The notes below the pieces were generated by a model that did no database searches, was not told where the DNA came from, and was given only the letters and a program-made list of their open reading frames with translations. Position numbers and translations under genes: made by a program. Shown one piece after another: positions 51,621 to 60,241 of a stretch of DNA of 64,000 nt. Numbering within the stretch: the first letter of the stretch is position 1; every line of letters starts with the position of its first letter. This DNA is from Lachnoclostridium sp. (lineage in GTDB: Bacteria > Bacillota > Clostridia > Lachnospirales > Lachnospiraceae), in the NCBI GenBank assembly GCA_021770065.1, contig JAETRR010000017.1, forward strand, positions 1 to 64,000, read 5' to 3'.

Positions 51621-52724
51621 ATGGCAGATAAGTGGATTTTTACAAATGACCCGGTAGTTTTCTTTGAGGATACCGTAGTAGGAAAAATGAAAAAGGAGCT
51701 GTGGGATGCTTCCACAGAAGAAATCGATAAGATTCTGGAAGAGTATGAGCTTCCTCATGAGTCTGAACTTGGAAAAGCAGGCTGCTATATTCAGAATACT
51801 TCCCGCAATAAAGTAATTGAGAAGAGAAGAAAAAATGACATCGTTCTTGTACCCATCGGATGTACCGAGAACCATGGCATTCACAATCCCAGCGGTCTGG
51901 ATTCCTTTATGGTATCCCAGATTTGTGAAGGCGTGCGCCGTTATACGGCTAAGAAAGGCTTCGAAGTTTCTCTGGCATTCAATCCCTTAAATTATGGCGG
52001 CCATCCCTATCATCATGGCGGAATGCCCGGAACCTGCATTATTCCGGAAGAAACCGTTCGTGAAATGCTGGTTTACGTAATTGCAGGCCTCTGGGATGAC
52101 GGATTCCGCAAGATTATTCTTGTAAACAACCACGGACAGAGATGGATTATGGAGTCCGCAGTACAGGAATTTTACCGCAGATTCCAGGTTCCGGCATTTG
52201 TTACCATTGTAGAGTGGCACAGGGCAGTTCGTGAGTTCTTCTATCCCGTAGAGGATCATGAGAATGCTATGACAACTCACTTTGTTCATGCGGACGAGGC
52301 CGAAACGGCAGTTGCGAATCTTCTGTTCCCGGATATGGTAGATATGAGCGTTTGCGTAGATGCACAGTCCAAGCCGTTGTTTATGCAGGGCTTCTATGAC
52401 AATTCCGTAGACGGCCTGCATCGTCCCCATGCGTGGTCTGAGGGCGTCGGGCATACAACAATCGAAAGACTTGGAACCCCGGAGGGTGTAGTAGGATATC
52501 CTACCCGCGGAACAGCAGAAAAGGCAAAGCGTCCGGTTGCGGCAATCTGCCGTTATCTGACACTTATGATCGAAGAGATTCTGAAGGCTTATCCAGCAGG
52601 ACAGGTACCACCTGCAAGTGCAATTACCTTCCGCACGGACGAAGAGGTAGCGCCGTTCTTAAAGGAGCCCTTAAGCGAGGGATGGAAGTCGCTGCATGAG
52701 CTTACACGTCAGGGTATCTTCTAA
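51621..52724 (+). CDS. Creatininase-family hydrolase, IolN-like
   Basis: A 367-residue member of the creatininase/arylmalonamidase fold. Metal ligands are visible in VPIGCTENHGIHNPSGLDSF near residues 80-99, the HPYHHGGMPGT segment near 132, and VNNHGQRW near 170. As I recall, the Thermotoga-type hydrolase IolN, which opens the ring of 3-dehydro-scyllo-inosose (diketo-inositol), belongs to this family and has similar length; with an IolG-like and an IolM-like enzyme nearby this is the best guess. CAGCAGGAGG precedes the ATG. Confidence 0.8.
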   Translation: MADKWIFTNDPVVFFEDTVVGKMKKELWDASTEEIDKILEEYELPHESELGKAGCYIQNTSRNKVIEKRRKNDIVLVPIGCTENHGIHNPSGLDSFMVSQICEGVRRYTAKKGFEVSLAFNPLNYGGHPYHHGGMPGTCIIPEETVREMLVYVIAGLWDDGFRKIILVNNHGQRWIMESAVQEFYRRFQVPAFVTIVEWHRAVREFFYPVEDHENAMTTHFVHADEAETAVANLLFPDMVDMSVCVDAQSKPLFMQGFYDNSVDGLHRPHAWSEGVGHTTIERLGTPEGVVGYPTRGTAEKAKRPVAAICRYLTLMIEEILKAYPAGQVPPASAITFRTDEEVAPFLKEPLSEGWKSLHELTRQGIF

Positions 52725-52749
52725 AAAGAATTTAAAGAGGTGTTCGTAT

Positions 52750-53949
52750 ATGGACAATACATATAAGGGCGCACTGAGTGGGGTCAAAATCCTTGACCTC
52801 ACTCGTGTATTGGCAGGTCCGGCCTGCACAATGATGCTTGCAGATATGGGCGCTGAAGTGATCAAGATCGAAGTGCCGGGAAAAGGGGATGACAGCCGGG
52901 CGTTCAGTCCTTTCCAAAATGGCGTAAGCGCCTATTTTATTAATATGAACCGTAACAAAAAAGGTATTACCTTAAATATGAAAAGCCCGGAGGGGAAAAG
53001 GATTTTTACGGAAATGCTGAAAAAGGCGGATATTGTCGTGGAAAATTACCGCCCCGGTGTTATGGAACGCCTTGGCTTTGGATATGAGGATATTAAAAAG
53101 ATCAATCCCGGCATCATCTACGGCGCAGTTTCGGGATATGGACATACAGGCCCCTATTCCCAGCGGCCCGGCTATGATGCAATCGGTCAGGCAACAAGCG
53201 GTCTTATGAGTACTACGGGCTTTCCGGAGACAGGTCCTACAAGAGTCGGAACCCCTATGGCAGATTATCTTGCCGGCTTATCTGCTGCAGTTGCTATTTT
53301 GGGAGCCCTTCACTATAAAGAAAAGACCGGTATAGGGCAGAAGGTAGATATAGCATTGATGGATTCGGCCATAGCCAGTATGCAGGTTATTCAGACATAT
53401 TATCTCGTAGAGGGGAGACTGCCCTCACGGATCGGAAACCGCTATGAGTCCAATTATCCCACGGATGGCTATCCTACCAGTGATGGAAACATCATGGTAA
53501 GTGCAGCAAACGATAAGCTGTGGCAGGCAATGGCACGTGCTATCGGAAGGGAAGATCTGGCTGACAATGAGAAAACACATTCCAATAAAGAGAGGCTTTT
53601 GAACTGGCCCTACATTCGTGAGGAAATTTTAAAGTGGACAACGACCCATACAACGGCGGAAGCGGTAGATGTTTTAGTAAGTGCAGGCGTTCCCGCAGCG
53701 TCCATTAATGATATTTCGCAGGTGGTTGCGGATCCTCAGACAAAGGACAGGGAAATGTTTGTAGACATTGAGCATCCTGTTGCGGGGAAAATGAAGATGA
53801 CGGGATCGCAGTTGAAATTGTCTGAGACTCCGGTTCAATATGTAAAGACGGCACCTTCTCTTGGAGAAGATAATGAGGCTGTATACGGGGAGTGGCTGGG
53901 CTTTACATCTGGGGACATTGCAAGATACAGGGAAGAGGGAGTGTTGTAA
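52750..53949 (+). CDS. CaiB/BaiF (family III) CoA-transferase
   Basis: A 399-residue family III CoA-transferase. GVKILDLTRVLAGPACTMML at the N-terminus, NRNKKGITLNMKSPEGK near residue 63 and the catalytic Asp in RVGTPMADYLAGLSA near 172 are typical. These enzymes move CoA between carboxylic acids without ATP. AAAGAGGTG precedes the ATG at 52750. Its stop overlaps the HMG-CoA lyase start (TAATG), implying that the CoA ester it makes is the lyase substrate. Confidence 0.92.
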   Translation: MDNTYKGALSGVKILDLTRVLAGPACTMMLADMGAEVIKIEVPGKGDDSRAFSPFQNGVSAYFINMNRNKKGITLNMKSPEGKRIFTEMLKKADIVVENYRPGVMERLGFGYEDIKKINPGIIYGAVSGYGHTGPYSQRPGYDAIGQATSGLMSTTGFPETGPTRVGTPMADYLAGLSAAVAILGALHYKEKTGIGQKVDIALMDSAIASMQVIQTYYLVEGRLPSRIGNRYESNYPTDGYPTSDGNIMVSAANDKLWQAMARAIGREDLADNEKTHSNKERLLNWPYIREEILKWTTTHTTAEAVDVLVSAGVPAASINDISQVVADPQTKDREMFVDIEHPVAGKMKMTGSQLKLSETPVQYVKTAPSLGEDNEAVYGEWLGFTSGDIARYREEGVL

Positions 53950-54878
53950 TGAAAAAAACAGGATTTCCGGATAACGTAAGAATTATTGACGTGGGACCAA
54001 GGGATGGCTTTCAAAACGTAAAAACCTTTATTGAAACGGAAGATAAGCTGTCTATCATTGAAGGATTGGTGAAGGCAGGAATTGCGGGGATAGAGGTTAC
54101 TTCTTTTGTGAATCCCAAAGCAATCCCGCAAATGAAGGATGCTGCGGTTGTGGCTGCGGCTGTGCGTGAAAAATATCCTGATTTGGAAGCAATAGCCCTG
54201 GTTCCAAATTTGAGGGGAGCAGATAATGCCTCAAAGGCAGGGATAAAAAATGTTGCTTACGTTGTTTCCGCAAGCGAAGCCCACAATAAGGCAAATGTGA
54301 ACAGGACAGTTGATGAATCTCTTGCCAACTTGAGGGAGCTGGTTATTGCACATCCGGAATTAAGTGTGCGTGTGGATGTGGCAACTGCCTTTGGATGCCC
54401 TTACAGCGGTATTACGCCGCCGGAAAACGTATTAAGGATTTTAAAAGAAGCCGAAGAATTGGAAATTACGGAAATCACCCTCTGTGACACAATAGGTATT
54501 GCAAATCCGGCACAAACTGCAGATCTGATTGAGTTGGTGAAAGAGAAATTCCCCAAAATGAATATTACGCTTCATCTTCATAATACAAGGGGAATGGCCC
54601 TTGCCAATATGACGGCGGCCGTTGAGCGGGGGATTACCCGTTTTGAGACATCAATCGGCGGGCTTGGGGGCTGTCCGTTTGCACCCGGATCAGAGGGAAA
54701 TGCTGCTACGGAAGACGCAGTATATATGTTTGAGCAGATGGGAATTCGCACGGGAATTGATTTGGATAAATTAGTTGATGTTGTCGGCTATATCATGGAG
54801 CATGTAGATGCGCCTGTTACAGGAAAGATGTATAAGGTAAAAAACAGCTCTTGCATGAATATGGCCGGGAATATTTAA
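53949..54878 (+). CDS. Hydroxymethylglutaryl-CoA lyase-like enzyme
   Basis: A 309-residue DRE-TIM enzyme. RIIDVGPRDGFQNV near residue 10 is the catalytic metal motif and GLGGCPFAPGSEGNAATED near 238 is the HMG-CoA lyase signature with its active-site Cys. LHLHNTRGMALANM near 210 gives the metal-binding His pair. The enzyme cleaves a 3-hydroxy-3-substituted acyl-CoA into acetyl-CoA (or a relative) and a keto acid. It is coupled by one-base overlap to the CoA-transferase. The true acyl-CoA may differ from HMG-CoA. Confidence 0.9.
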   Translation: MKKTGFPDNVRIIDVGPRDGFQNVKTFIETEDKLSIIEGLVKAGIAGIEVTSFVNPKAIPQMKDAAVVAAAVREKYPDLEAIALVPNLRGADNASKAGIKNVAYVVSASEAHNKANVNRTVDESLANLRELVIAHPELSVRVDVATAFGCPYSGITPPENVLRILKEAEELEITEITLCDTIGIANPAQTADLIELVKEKFPKMNITLHLHNTRGMALANMTAAVERGITRFETSIGGLGGCPFAPGSEGNAATEDAVYMFEQMGIRTGIDLDKLVDVVGYIMEHVDAPVTGKMYKVKNSSCMNMAGNI

Positions 54879-54907
54879 AAATTTGCGGAGAAAGGAAATT
54901 TGGAACA

Positions 54908-56323
54908 ATGAGTACGACAACAAATGTAGAAGAAGATATTGCATATGTAACCGGCCTGGTAAAGCGTGCACATGCGGCGCAGAAGATCGCTGATGGTTTT
55001 ACGCAGGAATATGTAGACAAACTGACACGTGAAATCGGCTGGGCCCTGGTACAGCCGGAGACTGTGAATAAGATTGCAAAGTTCTGCCTTGAGGAGACAA
55101 GAATGGGAACCTATGAGGCAAAGCAGAATAAGCTTTTTAACAAGGTCCGCGGTGTTTTAAATGATATTAATCCCCTGAAATCCGTGGGAGTGATTGAAGA
55201 AAATAAAGAGCTTGGCATCCGCAGACTGGGAAAACCGGTAGGCGTGATCGGTTCTCTGATTCCGACAACACAGCCGGAGCTCTGTCCGGCAACTCAGGCC
55301 ATGCTTACGGTGAAGGCAAGAGACGCAATTGTCTTTTCTCCCCATCCCCGTTCCCAGAAGACAACGCTTATGGTTACAGAAGTAATCCGCCAGGTGTTAA
55401 AGAAGAACGGCGCACCGGAGGATCTGGTTATCTGCATCGAAAAGCCGACCATGACAAAGAGCCAGGAGCTTATGCGCCAGGCAGACATGGTAATTGCTAC
55501 CGGCGGAGCGGGCATGGTAAAGGCCGCATACTCTTCTGGAACGCCGGCTTACGGCGTGGGCGTTGGAAATGCGGTTGTTGTGATTGACGAGACGGCCGAT
55601 TTGAAACAGGCTGCACGGAATGTACATATCAGTAAGGTATTTGACTATGCTTCCGGCTGTTCCTGTGATAACTCCATTGTTGTACAGGAAAGCATTTATG
55701 ACGAGTTTATGGAATGTCTGAAGGCAGAGGGCGCTTTTATGACGAAGAAGTCCGGTTATGAGAAAATGCGTAAGGCGTTATGGCCGGAGTGGCCTGAGAA
55801 CCATCAGCTGAACCGTGACATCGTAACCCAGCCGGCGAAGCGCATTGCCGAAATCGCAGGAATCGAGGGAGTTACGGATGAGACGACGATGATTCTCGTT
55901 GAGGAAGACGGCTATGGGTTTGAGCATCCTTTCTCAGGGGAGAAGCTGTGCGTAGTTCTTACCGTATTTAAGTACAAAGAGTTCCAGGAGGCAATTGATA
56001 TCGTAAACGGAATTCATGATTACATGGGCGCCGGCCATTCCTGCGGAATCCAGACAAAGAATGATGATCATGCAATGCAGCTTGCGTTAAATACTCATAC
56101 GACACGTGTTATGATTAACCAGGCACAGAGCGGAGCGAACGGCGGTTCCTGGACCAACGGAATGCCATTCACAGGCTCCCTGGGATGCGGCACCTGGGGC
56201 GGCAATATCGTATCGGAAAACATTACATTGAAGCATTTCTTGAATAATACCTGGGTGGCTGCGGCGATTCCGTCCCGTCAGCCCAGCGATGAGGAAATTT
56301 TCGGGGATGCTATGAAGGCGTAA
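54908..56323 (+). CDS. Aldehyde dehydrogenase, probably acylating
   Basis: A 471-residue aldehyde dehydrogenase. GVIGSLIPTTQPELCPATQA near residue 115 and the catalytic Cys in FDYASGCSCDNSIVVQE near 250 resemble the CoA-acylating acetaldehyde and succinate-semialdehyde dehydrogenases (EutE, SucD, AdhE type) rather than hydrolytic ALDHs. ATGATDxxxA-like switching loops are absent. GGAGAAAGGAAATTTGG precedes the ATG at 54908. It would convert an aldehyde to an acyl-CoA or the reverse, supplying CoA for the transferase, or disposing of electrons. Confidence 0.87.
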   Translation: MSTTTNVEEDIAYVTGLVKRAHAAQKIADGFTQEYVDKLTREIGWALVQPETVNKIAKFCLEETRMGTYEAKQNKLFNKVRGVLNDINPLKSVGVIEENKELGIRRLGKPVGVIGSLIPTTQPELCPATQAMLTVKARDAIVFSPHPRSQKTTLMVTEVIRQVLKKNGAPEDLVICIEKPTMTKSQELMRQADMVIATGGAGMVKAAYSSGTPAYGVGVGNAVVVIDETADLKQAARNVHISKVFDYASGCSCDNSIVVQESIYDEFMECLKAEGAFMTKKSGYEKMRKALWPEWPENHQLNRDIVTQPAKRIAEIAGIEGVTDETTMILVEEDGYGFEHPFSGEKLCVVLTVFKYKEFQEAIDIVNGIHDYMGAGHSCGIQTKNDDHAMQLALNTHTTRVMINQAQSGANGGSWTNGMPFTGSLGCGTWGGNIVSENITLKHFLNNTWVAAAIPSRQPSDEEIFGDAMKA

Positions 56324-56363
56324 TCATACAGAAAACAGTTTTTAGAAATATTTTCTGCTGGAC

Positions 56364-56455
56364 GGTAAAGCCGCAAAGGCGCACGAGAGGAACTTTCATG
56401 AGTGCCTTTCGAATGAAAGTTTCTCTCAATACCGGTGTGCCGAAGCGGCTTTACC
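56364..56455. ncRNA. Large hairpin 1 between aldehyde dehydrogenase and PrpF genes
   Basis: GGTAAAGCCGC at 56364-56374 is exactly complementary to GCGGCTTTACC at 56445-56455. Inside, GGCGCAC pairs with GTGTGCC and GAGAGGAACTTTCAT with ATGAAAGTTTCTCTC (one G-T pair), leaving a 13-base loop. It shares AGCCGCAAAGGYGCACGA and TACCGGWGT with the leader motif at 33924. No T run follows, so it is not a simple terminator; a processed RNA hairpin or a mobile palindrome are the alternatives. Confidence 0.6.
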
Positions 56456-56487
56456 CTTTAGTGCTGTCGCGCAGCGACTTTAAAACA

Positions 56488-56581
56488 GTAATATCCCTCA
56501 CAGAGCACAAATCGATTTACAGACGCATGTTTTCTGCGTCTGGAAATTGATTTCATACCTGTGTACTGTGAGGGATATTAC
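56488..56581. repeat. Large hairpin 2 directly before the PrpF gene
   Basis: GTAATATCCCTCACAG at 56488-56503 is exactly complementary to 56566-56581. CAGACGCA pairs with TGCGTCTG at the tip and AAATCGATTT with AAATTGATTT near it. It ends 25 bases before the PrpF start codon. Between the two hairpins lies a small GTCGC/GCGAC stem. Together they fill the only long gap in the 48.6-62.4 kb operon. Confidence 0.75.
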
Positions 56582-56605
56582 GGAACTGGAATAGGAGGAA
56601 TTGAT

Positions 56606-57763
56606 ATGCATCCGGATAGCTTGAGTTTAAGATGCTCCATTGTACGTGGAGGAACCAGTAAAGGAATTTATATTATGGAGAATGAACTGCCAAAGGATGC
56701 AGATTCCCGTAAAAAGGTGATCCAGGCGGTTTTCGGAAGCCCGGATCAGCGTCAGATAGACGGACTTGGGGGAGCGGACACATTGACCAGCAAGCTGGCA
56801 ATTGTGGGGCCCCCGACCAGGCCGGACGCAGATGTAAATTATACCTTTGCGCAGGTAGGAATTGATCGGGATGTTGTTGACTTTGGCGGAAATTGCGGAA
56901 ACATTTCTTCGGGGGTAGGCCCCTTTGCCATTGATGCCGGCCTTGTCCCGGCAGTGGAGCCAGTCACGACGGTAAGAATCTATCAGACGAATACAGATAA
57001 GCTTCTGATAGCGGAGGTTCCTGTCAAGGATGGAAAAGCCTGTACGGAGGGTGATTTTTTCATTGACGGAGTGCCGGGAACCGGGGCAAAGATTACTATG
57101 GATTTTTCTGACACAGTCGGAGCTGCTACGGGGAAATTGCTGCCCACGGGAAATGCAGCGGATCAGATTGAAGTTGATGGAAAAGACTATGCCGTGTCCA
57201 TAGTAGACGCCGGAATTCCCGTAGTATTTATTGAGGCAGAAAGTCTGAATCTGAAAGGAAATGAAAGTGCGGCGGAGATTGATGCGGATAAAGAACTGCT
57301 GAAGCTTATTGAGGCCATAAGGGGACGCTGCGCCGTCTTAATCGGAATGGCCGGGTCTCCCGGGGATGCGCTGGAAAGCAGTCCTTATGCACCATTCTTT
57401 GCAATTGTCAGCAGTCCCCAGGGGTATGTGACGCCTTCCGGACAGGAAGTAAAAGAGGAAGATATTGATATCACATCAAGGCTTCTTTTTATGCAGAAGA
57501 TGCATAAGACTTATCCGGGAACCGGTTCTATGGCCACGGCTGCCGCGGTCCGTGTGCCGGGAAGTATTCCGAACAAAAAGCTCAAAAGGGCGGCGGATGG
57601 GCGCACTCAGATTCATATCGGACATCCTGCAGGAATCATGGATGTAGAAAGTGCTGCACACCAGGAGAATGGTGAGCTTGTAATAGAGAGACTGGCGTTT
57701 TACAGAACAGCCCGGAAGATTATGGACGGACTGGTCTACATAAAGAAGTCTATACTTTCTTAA
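56606..57763 (+). CDS. PrpF-family isomerase
   Basis: A 385-residue protein of the PrpF/4-oxalomesaconate tautomerase/methylitaconate isomerase family. LRCSIVRGGTSKGIYI near residue 7 is the signature N-terminus; VDFGGNCGNISSGVGPFAI near 92 holds the catalytic Cys of the diaminopimelate-epimerase-like fold, and GSMATAAAVRVPGS near 308 the second lobe. These enzymes shift the C=C bond in unsaturated di- and tricarboxylates. AATAGGAGG precedes the ATG at 56606. It stands directly upstream of a LeuCD-type hydro-lyase, as in nicotinate fermentation of Eubacterium barkeri. Confidence 0.9.
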   Translation: MHPDSLSLRCSIVRGGTSKGIYIMENELPKDADSRKKVIQAVFGSPDQRQIDGLGGADTLTSKLAIVGPPTRPDADVNYTFAQVGIDRDVVDFGGNCGNISSGVGPFAIDAGLVPAVEPVTTVRIYQTNTDKLLIAEVPVKDGKACTEGDFFIDGVPGTGAKITMDFSDTVGAATGKLLPTGNAADQIEVDGKDYAVSIVDAGIPVVFIEAESLNLKGNESAAEIDADKELLKLIEAIRGRCAVLIGMAGSPGDALESSPYAPFFAIVSSPQGYVTPSGQEVKEEDIDITSRLLFMQKMHKTYPGTGSMATAAAVRVPGSIPNKKLKRAADGRTQIHIGHPAGIMDVESAAHQENGELVIERLAFYRTARKIMDGLVYIKKSILS

Positions 57764-57781
57764 CAAGGCGGGGAAAAGAAT

Positions 57782-59065
57782 ATGGGAAAAACAATATCTG
57801 AGAAAATACTGGCGGAAGCTTCCGGTCAGAAAGAGGTATCTGCAGGGCAGATCGTGTGGGTGCAGGTTGGCCGTGCGATGATGGATGACATTCTGGGCCC
57901 CCGTGTCGAGATAGCGGAGAAGCTCAGGGAATTGGGAAATAAAGTCTGGGATCCAGAGAAGGTTGTTATTATTTCGGATCATTATACGCCGCCGGCAAGT
58001 ATTAAGCAGGCCGAGATTGTAAAGTTCACAAGAGACTGGGCCAGGGAATACGGCGTAGAGAAATATTATGAGTTTGCCGGGCCCTGCCATCAGGTTATGG
58101 CTGAGACGGGAAATGTTATTCCGGGAACGGTCGTCCTTGGAACCGATTCGCATACCTGTATGGGAGGCGCACTGGGAGCATTCGCAAGCGGCGTCGGTTC
58201 TACGGAAATGCTGGGCATTCTGGCTGTGGGGCAGACCTGGCTTAAGGTTCCGGAAACCATAAAAGTTGTCTGGGAAGGTGCTTTACGGGACGGCGTTATG
58301 GCAAAGGATATATCCTTAAAAACAATTGGCACCATCGGCCATGCAGGGGCAACCTATAAGGCTGTGGAGTATATGGGAAGCGTGATTTCGGCGCTTCCTA
58401 TGGATGAGCGTATGGCGATTACCAATATGGCCGTGGAAATGGGGGCTAAGGTCGGGCTTATGCCCACCGATGAGGTTACCAAGGCTTATCTTGAGCGCAT
58501 TGGAGTGAAGGATTACAAGGTATATTCCAGCGATGAAGATGCGGCCTTTTGTGAAACCTATGCCTTTGATGCGTCTGCACTTACTCCGCAGGTGGCCTGT
58601 CCCCACAGTGTTGACAATGTGACTGATGCAGGGAACGTGAGGGAGGTACCGATCCATCAGGCATATCTTGGTTCCTGTACCGGCGGAAGATTAAATGATA
58701 TTAAAATGGCGGCACAATTGTTAAAGGGGAAGAAGATACATTCCGGACTGCGTATGCTGGTTTCTCCTGCGTCAAAACCAATCTGGAAAGCGGCGGATGA
58801 GGCGGGGTATCTTAAGATTCTGGCAGAAGCGGGAGCAGTGATTCTGGCACCGACCTGCGGCGTATGTGTAGGACTTCACAGCGGACTGATTGCGGGGGGA
58901 GAGAACTGCATTTCGTCCAGTAACCGCAATTTTATCGGCCGTATGGGAAGCAAACAGGGAAATATTTATCTCGGTTCACCCCTTACGGTGGCAGCAAGCG
59001 CCGTTACGGGACATATCACTGATCCGAGAGAATTATTACAGGGGGATCCGACATGGGTGAATTAA
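57782..59065 (+). CDS. Aconitase-family hydro-lyase, large subunit (LeuC/DmdA-like)
   Basis: A 427-residue large subunit. GTDSHTCMGGALGAF near residue 120, YLGSCTGGRLNDI near 296 and APTCGVCVGLHSG near 356 supply the three cysteines of the catalytic 4Fe-4S cluster. The length is that of the 3-isopropylmalate/2,3-dimethylmalate dehydratase group, not of full aconitase. The next gene, which overlaps by 13 bases, encodes the small subunit. With PrpF upstream, the substrate is probably a substituted malate/maleate or citrate-like acid rather than isopropylmalate; no other leucine genes are present. Confidence 0.92.
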   Translation: MGKTISEKILAEASGQKEVSAGQIVWVQVGRAMMDDILGPRVEIAEKLRELGNKVWDPEKVVIISDHYTPPASIKQAEIVKFTRDWAREYGVEKYYEFAGPCHQVMAETGNVIPGTVVLGTDSHTCMGGALGAFASGVGSTEMLGILAVGQTWLKVPETIKVVWEGALRDGVMAKDISLKTIGTIGHAGATYKAVEYMGSVISALPMDERMAITNMAVEMGAKVGLMPTDEVTKAYLERIGVKDYKVYSSDEDAAFCETYAFDASALTPQVACPHSVDNVTDAGNVREVPIHQAYLGSCTGGRLNDIKMAAQLLKGKKIHSGLRMLVSPASKPIWKAADEAGYLKILAEAGAVILAPTCGVCVGLHSGLIAGGENCISSSNRNFIGRMGSKQGNIYLGSPLTVAASAVTGHITDPRELLQGDPTWVN

Positions 59066-59541
59066 CAGGAAAAGCATTAAAATATGGTGATAATATTAAC
59101 ACGGATATTATTTCTCCTCCCCAGTACATGGAGTTAAGCATTGAGGAGGCTTCCGCATACAGTATGTCGGCGGTTGACCCTGAGTTTTCTGCCAGGGTGC
59201 GTCCGGGTGATTTCTTTGTGGCGGAGAATAACTTGGGTTCGGGTTCCAGCAGAGAGACCTCTCCTCTTACCTTGAAATATCTCGGCATTCACGTAGTTGT
59301 GGCACGCTCTTATGCGAGAATCTTTTACAGGAATTGTATCAATGTAGGCATTATTCCTCTGATCTGCGAGAAAAGTAATCAGATTGAGGATGGGGATGAA
59401 TTGAAGGCGGATATTGAAGGCGGCCGGATCTTAAACCTCACAAAAAACGAATCCTATGAGTGCGAGAGCCTTCCGGAGCATATTATGGCAATTATCCACG
59501 TAGGAGGACTTTTCCAATATTTGAAGGGGAAGGGGAGGTAA
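59053..59541 (+). CDS. Aconitase-family hydro-lyase, small subunit (LeuD/DmdB-like)
   Basis: A 162-residue small (swivel) subunit. GDNINTDIISPPQYM near residue 11 and GSGSSRETSPLTLKYLGI near 62 are the family marks; the catalytic Ser sits in the GSSRE loop. VVARSYARIFYRNCINVG near 82 is also conserved. It overlaps the large-subunit gene and together they form the dehydratase. Confidence 0.92.
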   Translation: MGELTGKALKYGDNINTDIISPPQYMELSIEEASAYSMSAVDPEFSARVRPGDFFVAENNLGSGSSRETSPLTLKYLGIHVVVARSYARIFYRNCINVGIIPLICEKSNQIEDGDELKADIEGGRILNLTKNESYECESLPEHIMAIIHVGGLFQYLKGKGR

Positions 59542-59546
59542 GCAGG

Positions 59547-60239
59547 ATGCGCTATACAAAGAAATATGAAGCTATGCGCTGTATTAACAGAACCAAAGGA
59601 TCCGGACCGGCGCCGATTCCGCAGGAAGGATCTTACGATCAGGTTAAGCAGATTGAAGAAATCAGCGGTTTGAGCCACAGTGTGGGAACCTGTGCGATGA
59701 AACAGGGAGCATGTAAGCTGACGCTGAATGTAAAGAACGGGATCATCCAGGAGGCGCTCGTTGAAGTCCTTGGATGCTCCGGCATGACGCAGTCCGCACT
59801 TATGGCTGCGGAAATTCTTCCCGGAAAGACATTGCTGGAGGCATTGAATACGGATTTGGTCTGCGATGCAATTAATGTTGCCATGAGAGAATATTTTCTT
59901 AATATGGCATATGGAAGAACTCAGACAGCGTTTTCAGAGGGCGGGCTTGATGTCGGTGCAGCGATAGAGGATTTGGGATATGGAGCTAAGACCCAGGTTG
60001 GCACTGGATATGGAACACTTGGAAAGGGCCCGCGTTATCTGGAGGTTACAGAGGGCTATGTCACACGAGTGGGGCTTGATGAACAGGATCGGATTATCGG
60101 TTACGAATATGTAAACATTGGCAGGCTGATGGAACAGATTAAGGCTGGTGTTGACGCTAATGAGGCTCTTGAACATGCGAAGGGGGCTTATGGAAGATTC
60201 CATGAGGCGGCTTCCGTGATTGATCCAAGGGAGGAATAA
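59547..60239 (+). CDS. NifU-like iron-sulfur scaffold protein
   Basis: A 230-residue protein with a NifU/IscU-like core: VGTCAMKQGACKLTLNVKNG near residue 48, LVEVLGCSGMTQSALMAAEI near 75 and DLVCDAINVAMREYF near 107 give conserved cysteines. The C-terminal half is an extension specific to this group. GGGAGGTAAGCAGG precedes the ATG at 59547. It is always seen, in my recollection, with a GGGtGRT protein, which follows after two bases. Directly behind a Fe-S hydro-lyase, a role in building or repairing that cluster is likely. Confidence 0.82.
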   Translation: MRYTKKYEAMRCINRTKGSGPAPIPQEGSYDQVKQIEEISGLSHSVGTCAMKQGACKLTLNVKNGIIQEALVEVLGCSGMTQSALMAAEILPGKTLLEALNTDLVCDAINVAMREYFLNMAYGRTQTAFSEGGLDVGAAIEDLGYGAKTQVGTGYGTLGKGPRYLEVTEGYVTRVGLDEQDRIIGYEYVNIGRLMEQIKAGVDANEALEHAKGAYGRFHEAASVIDPREE

Positions 60240-60241
60240 GG

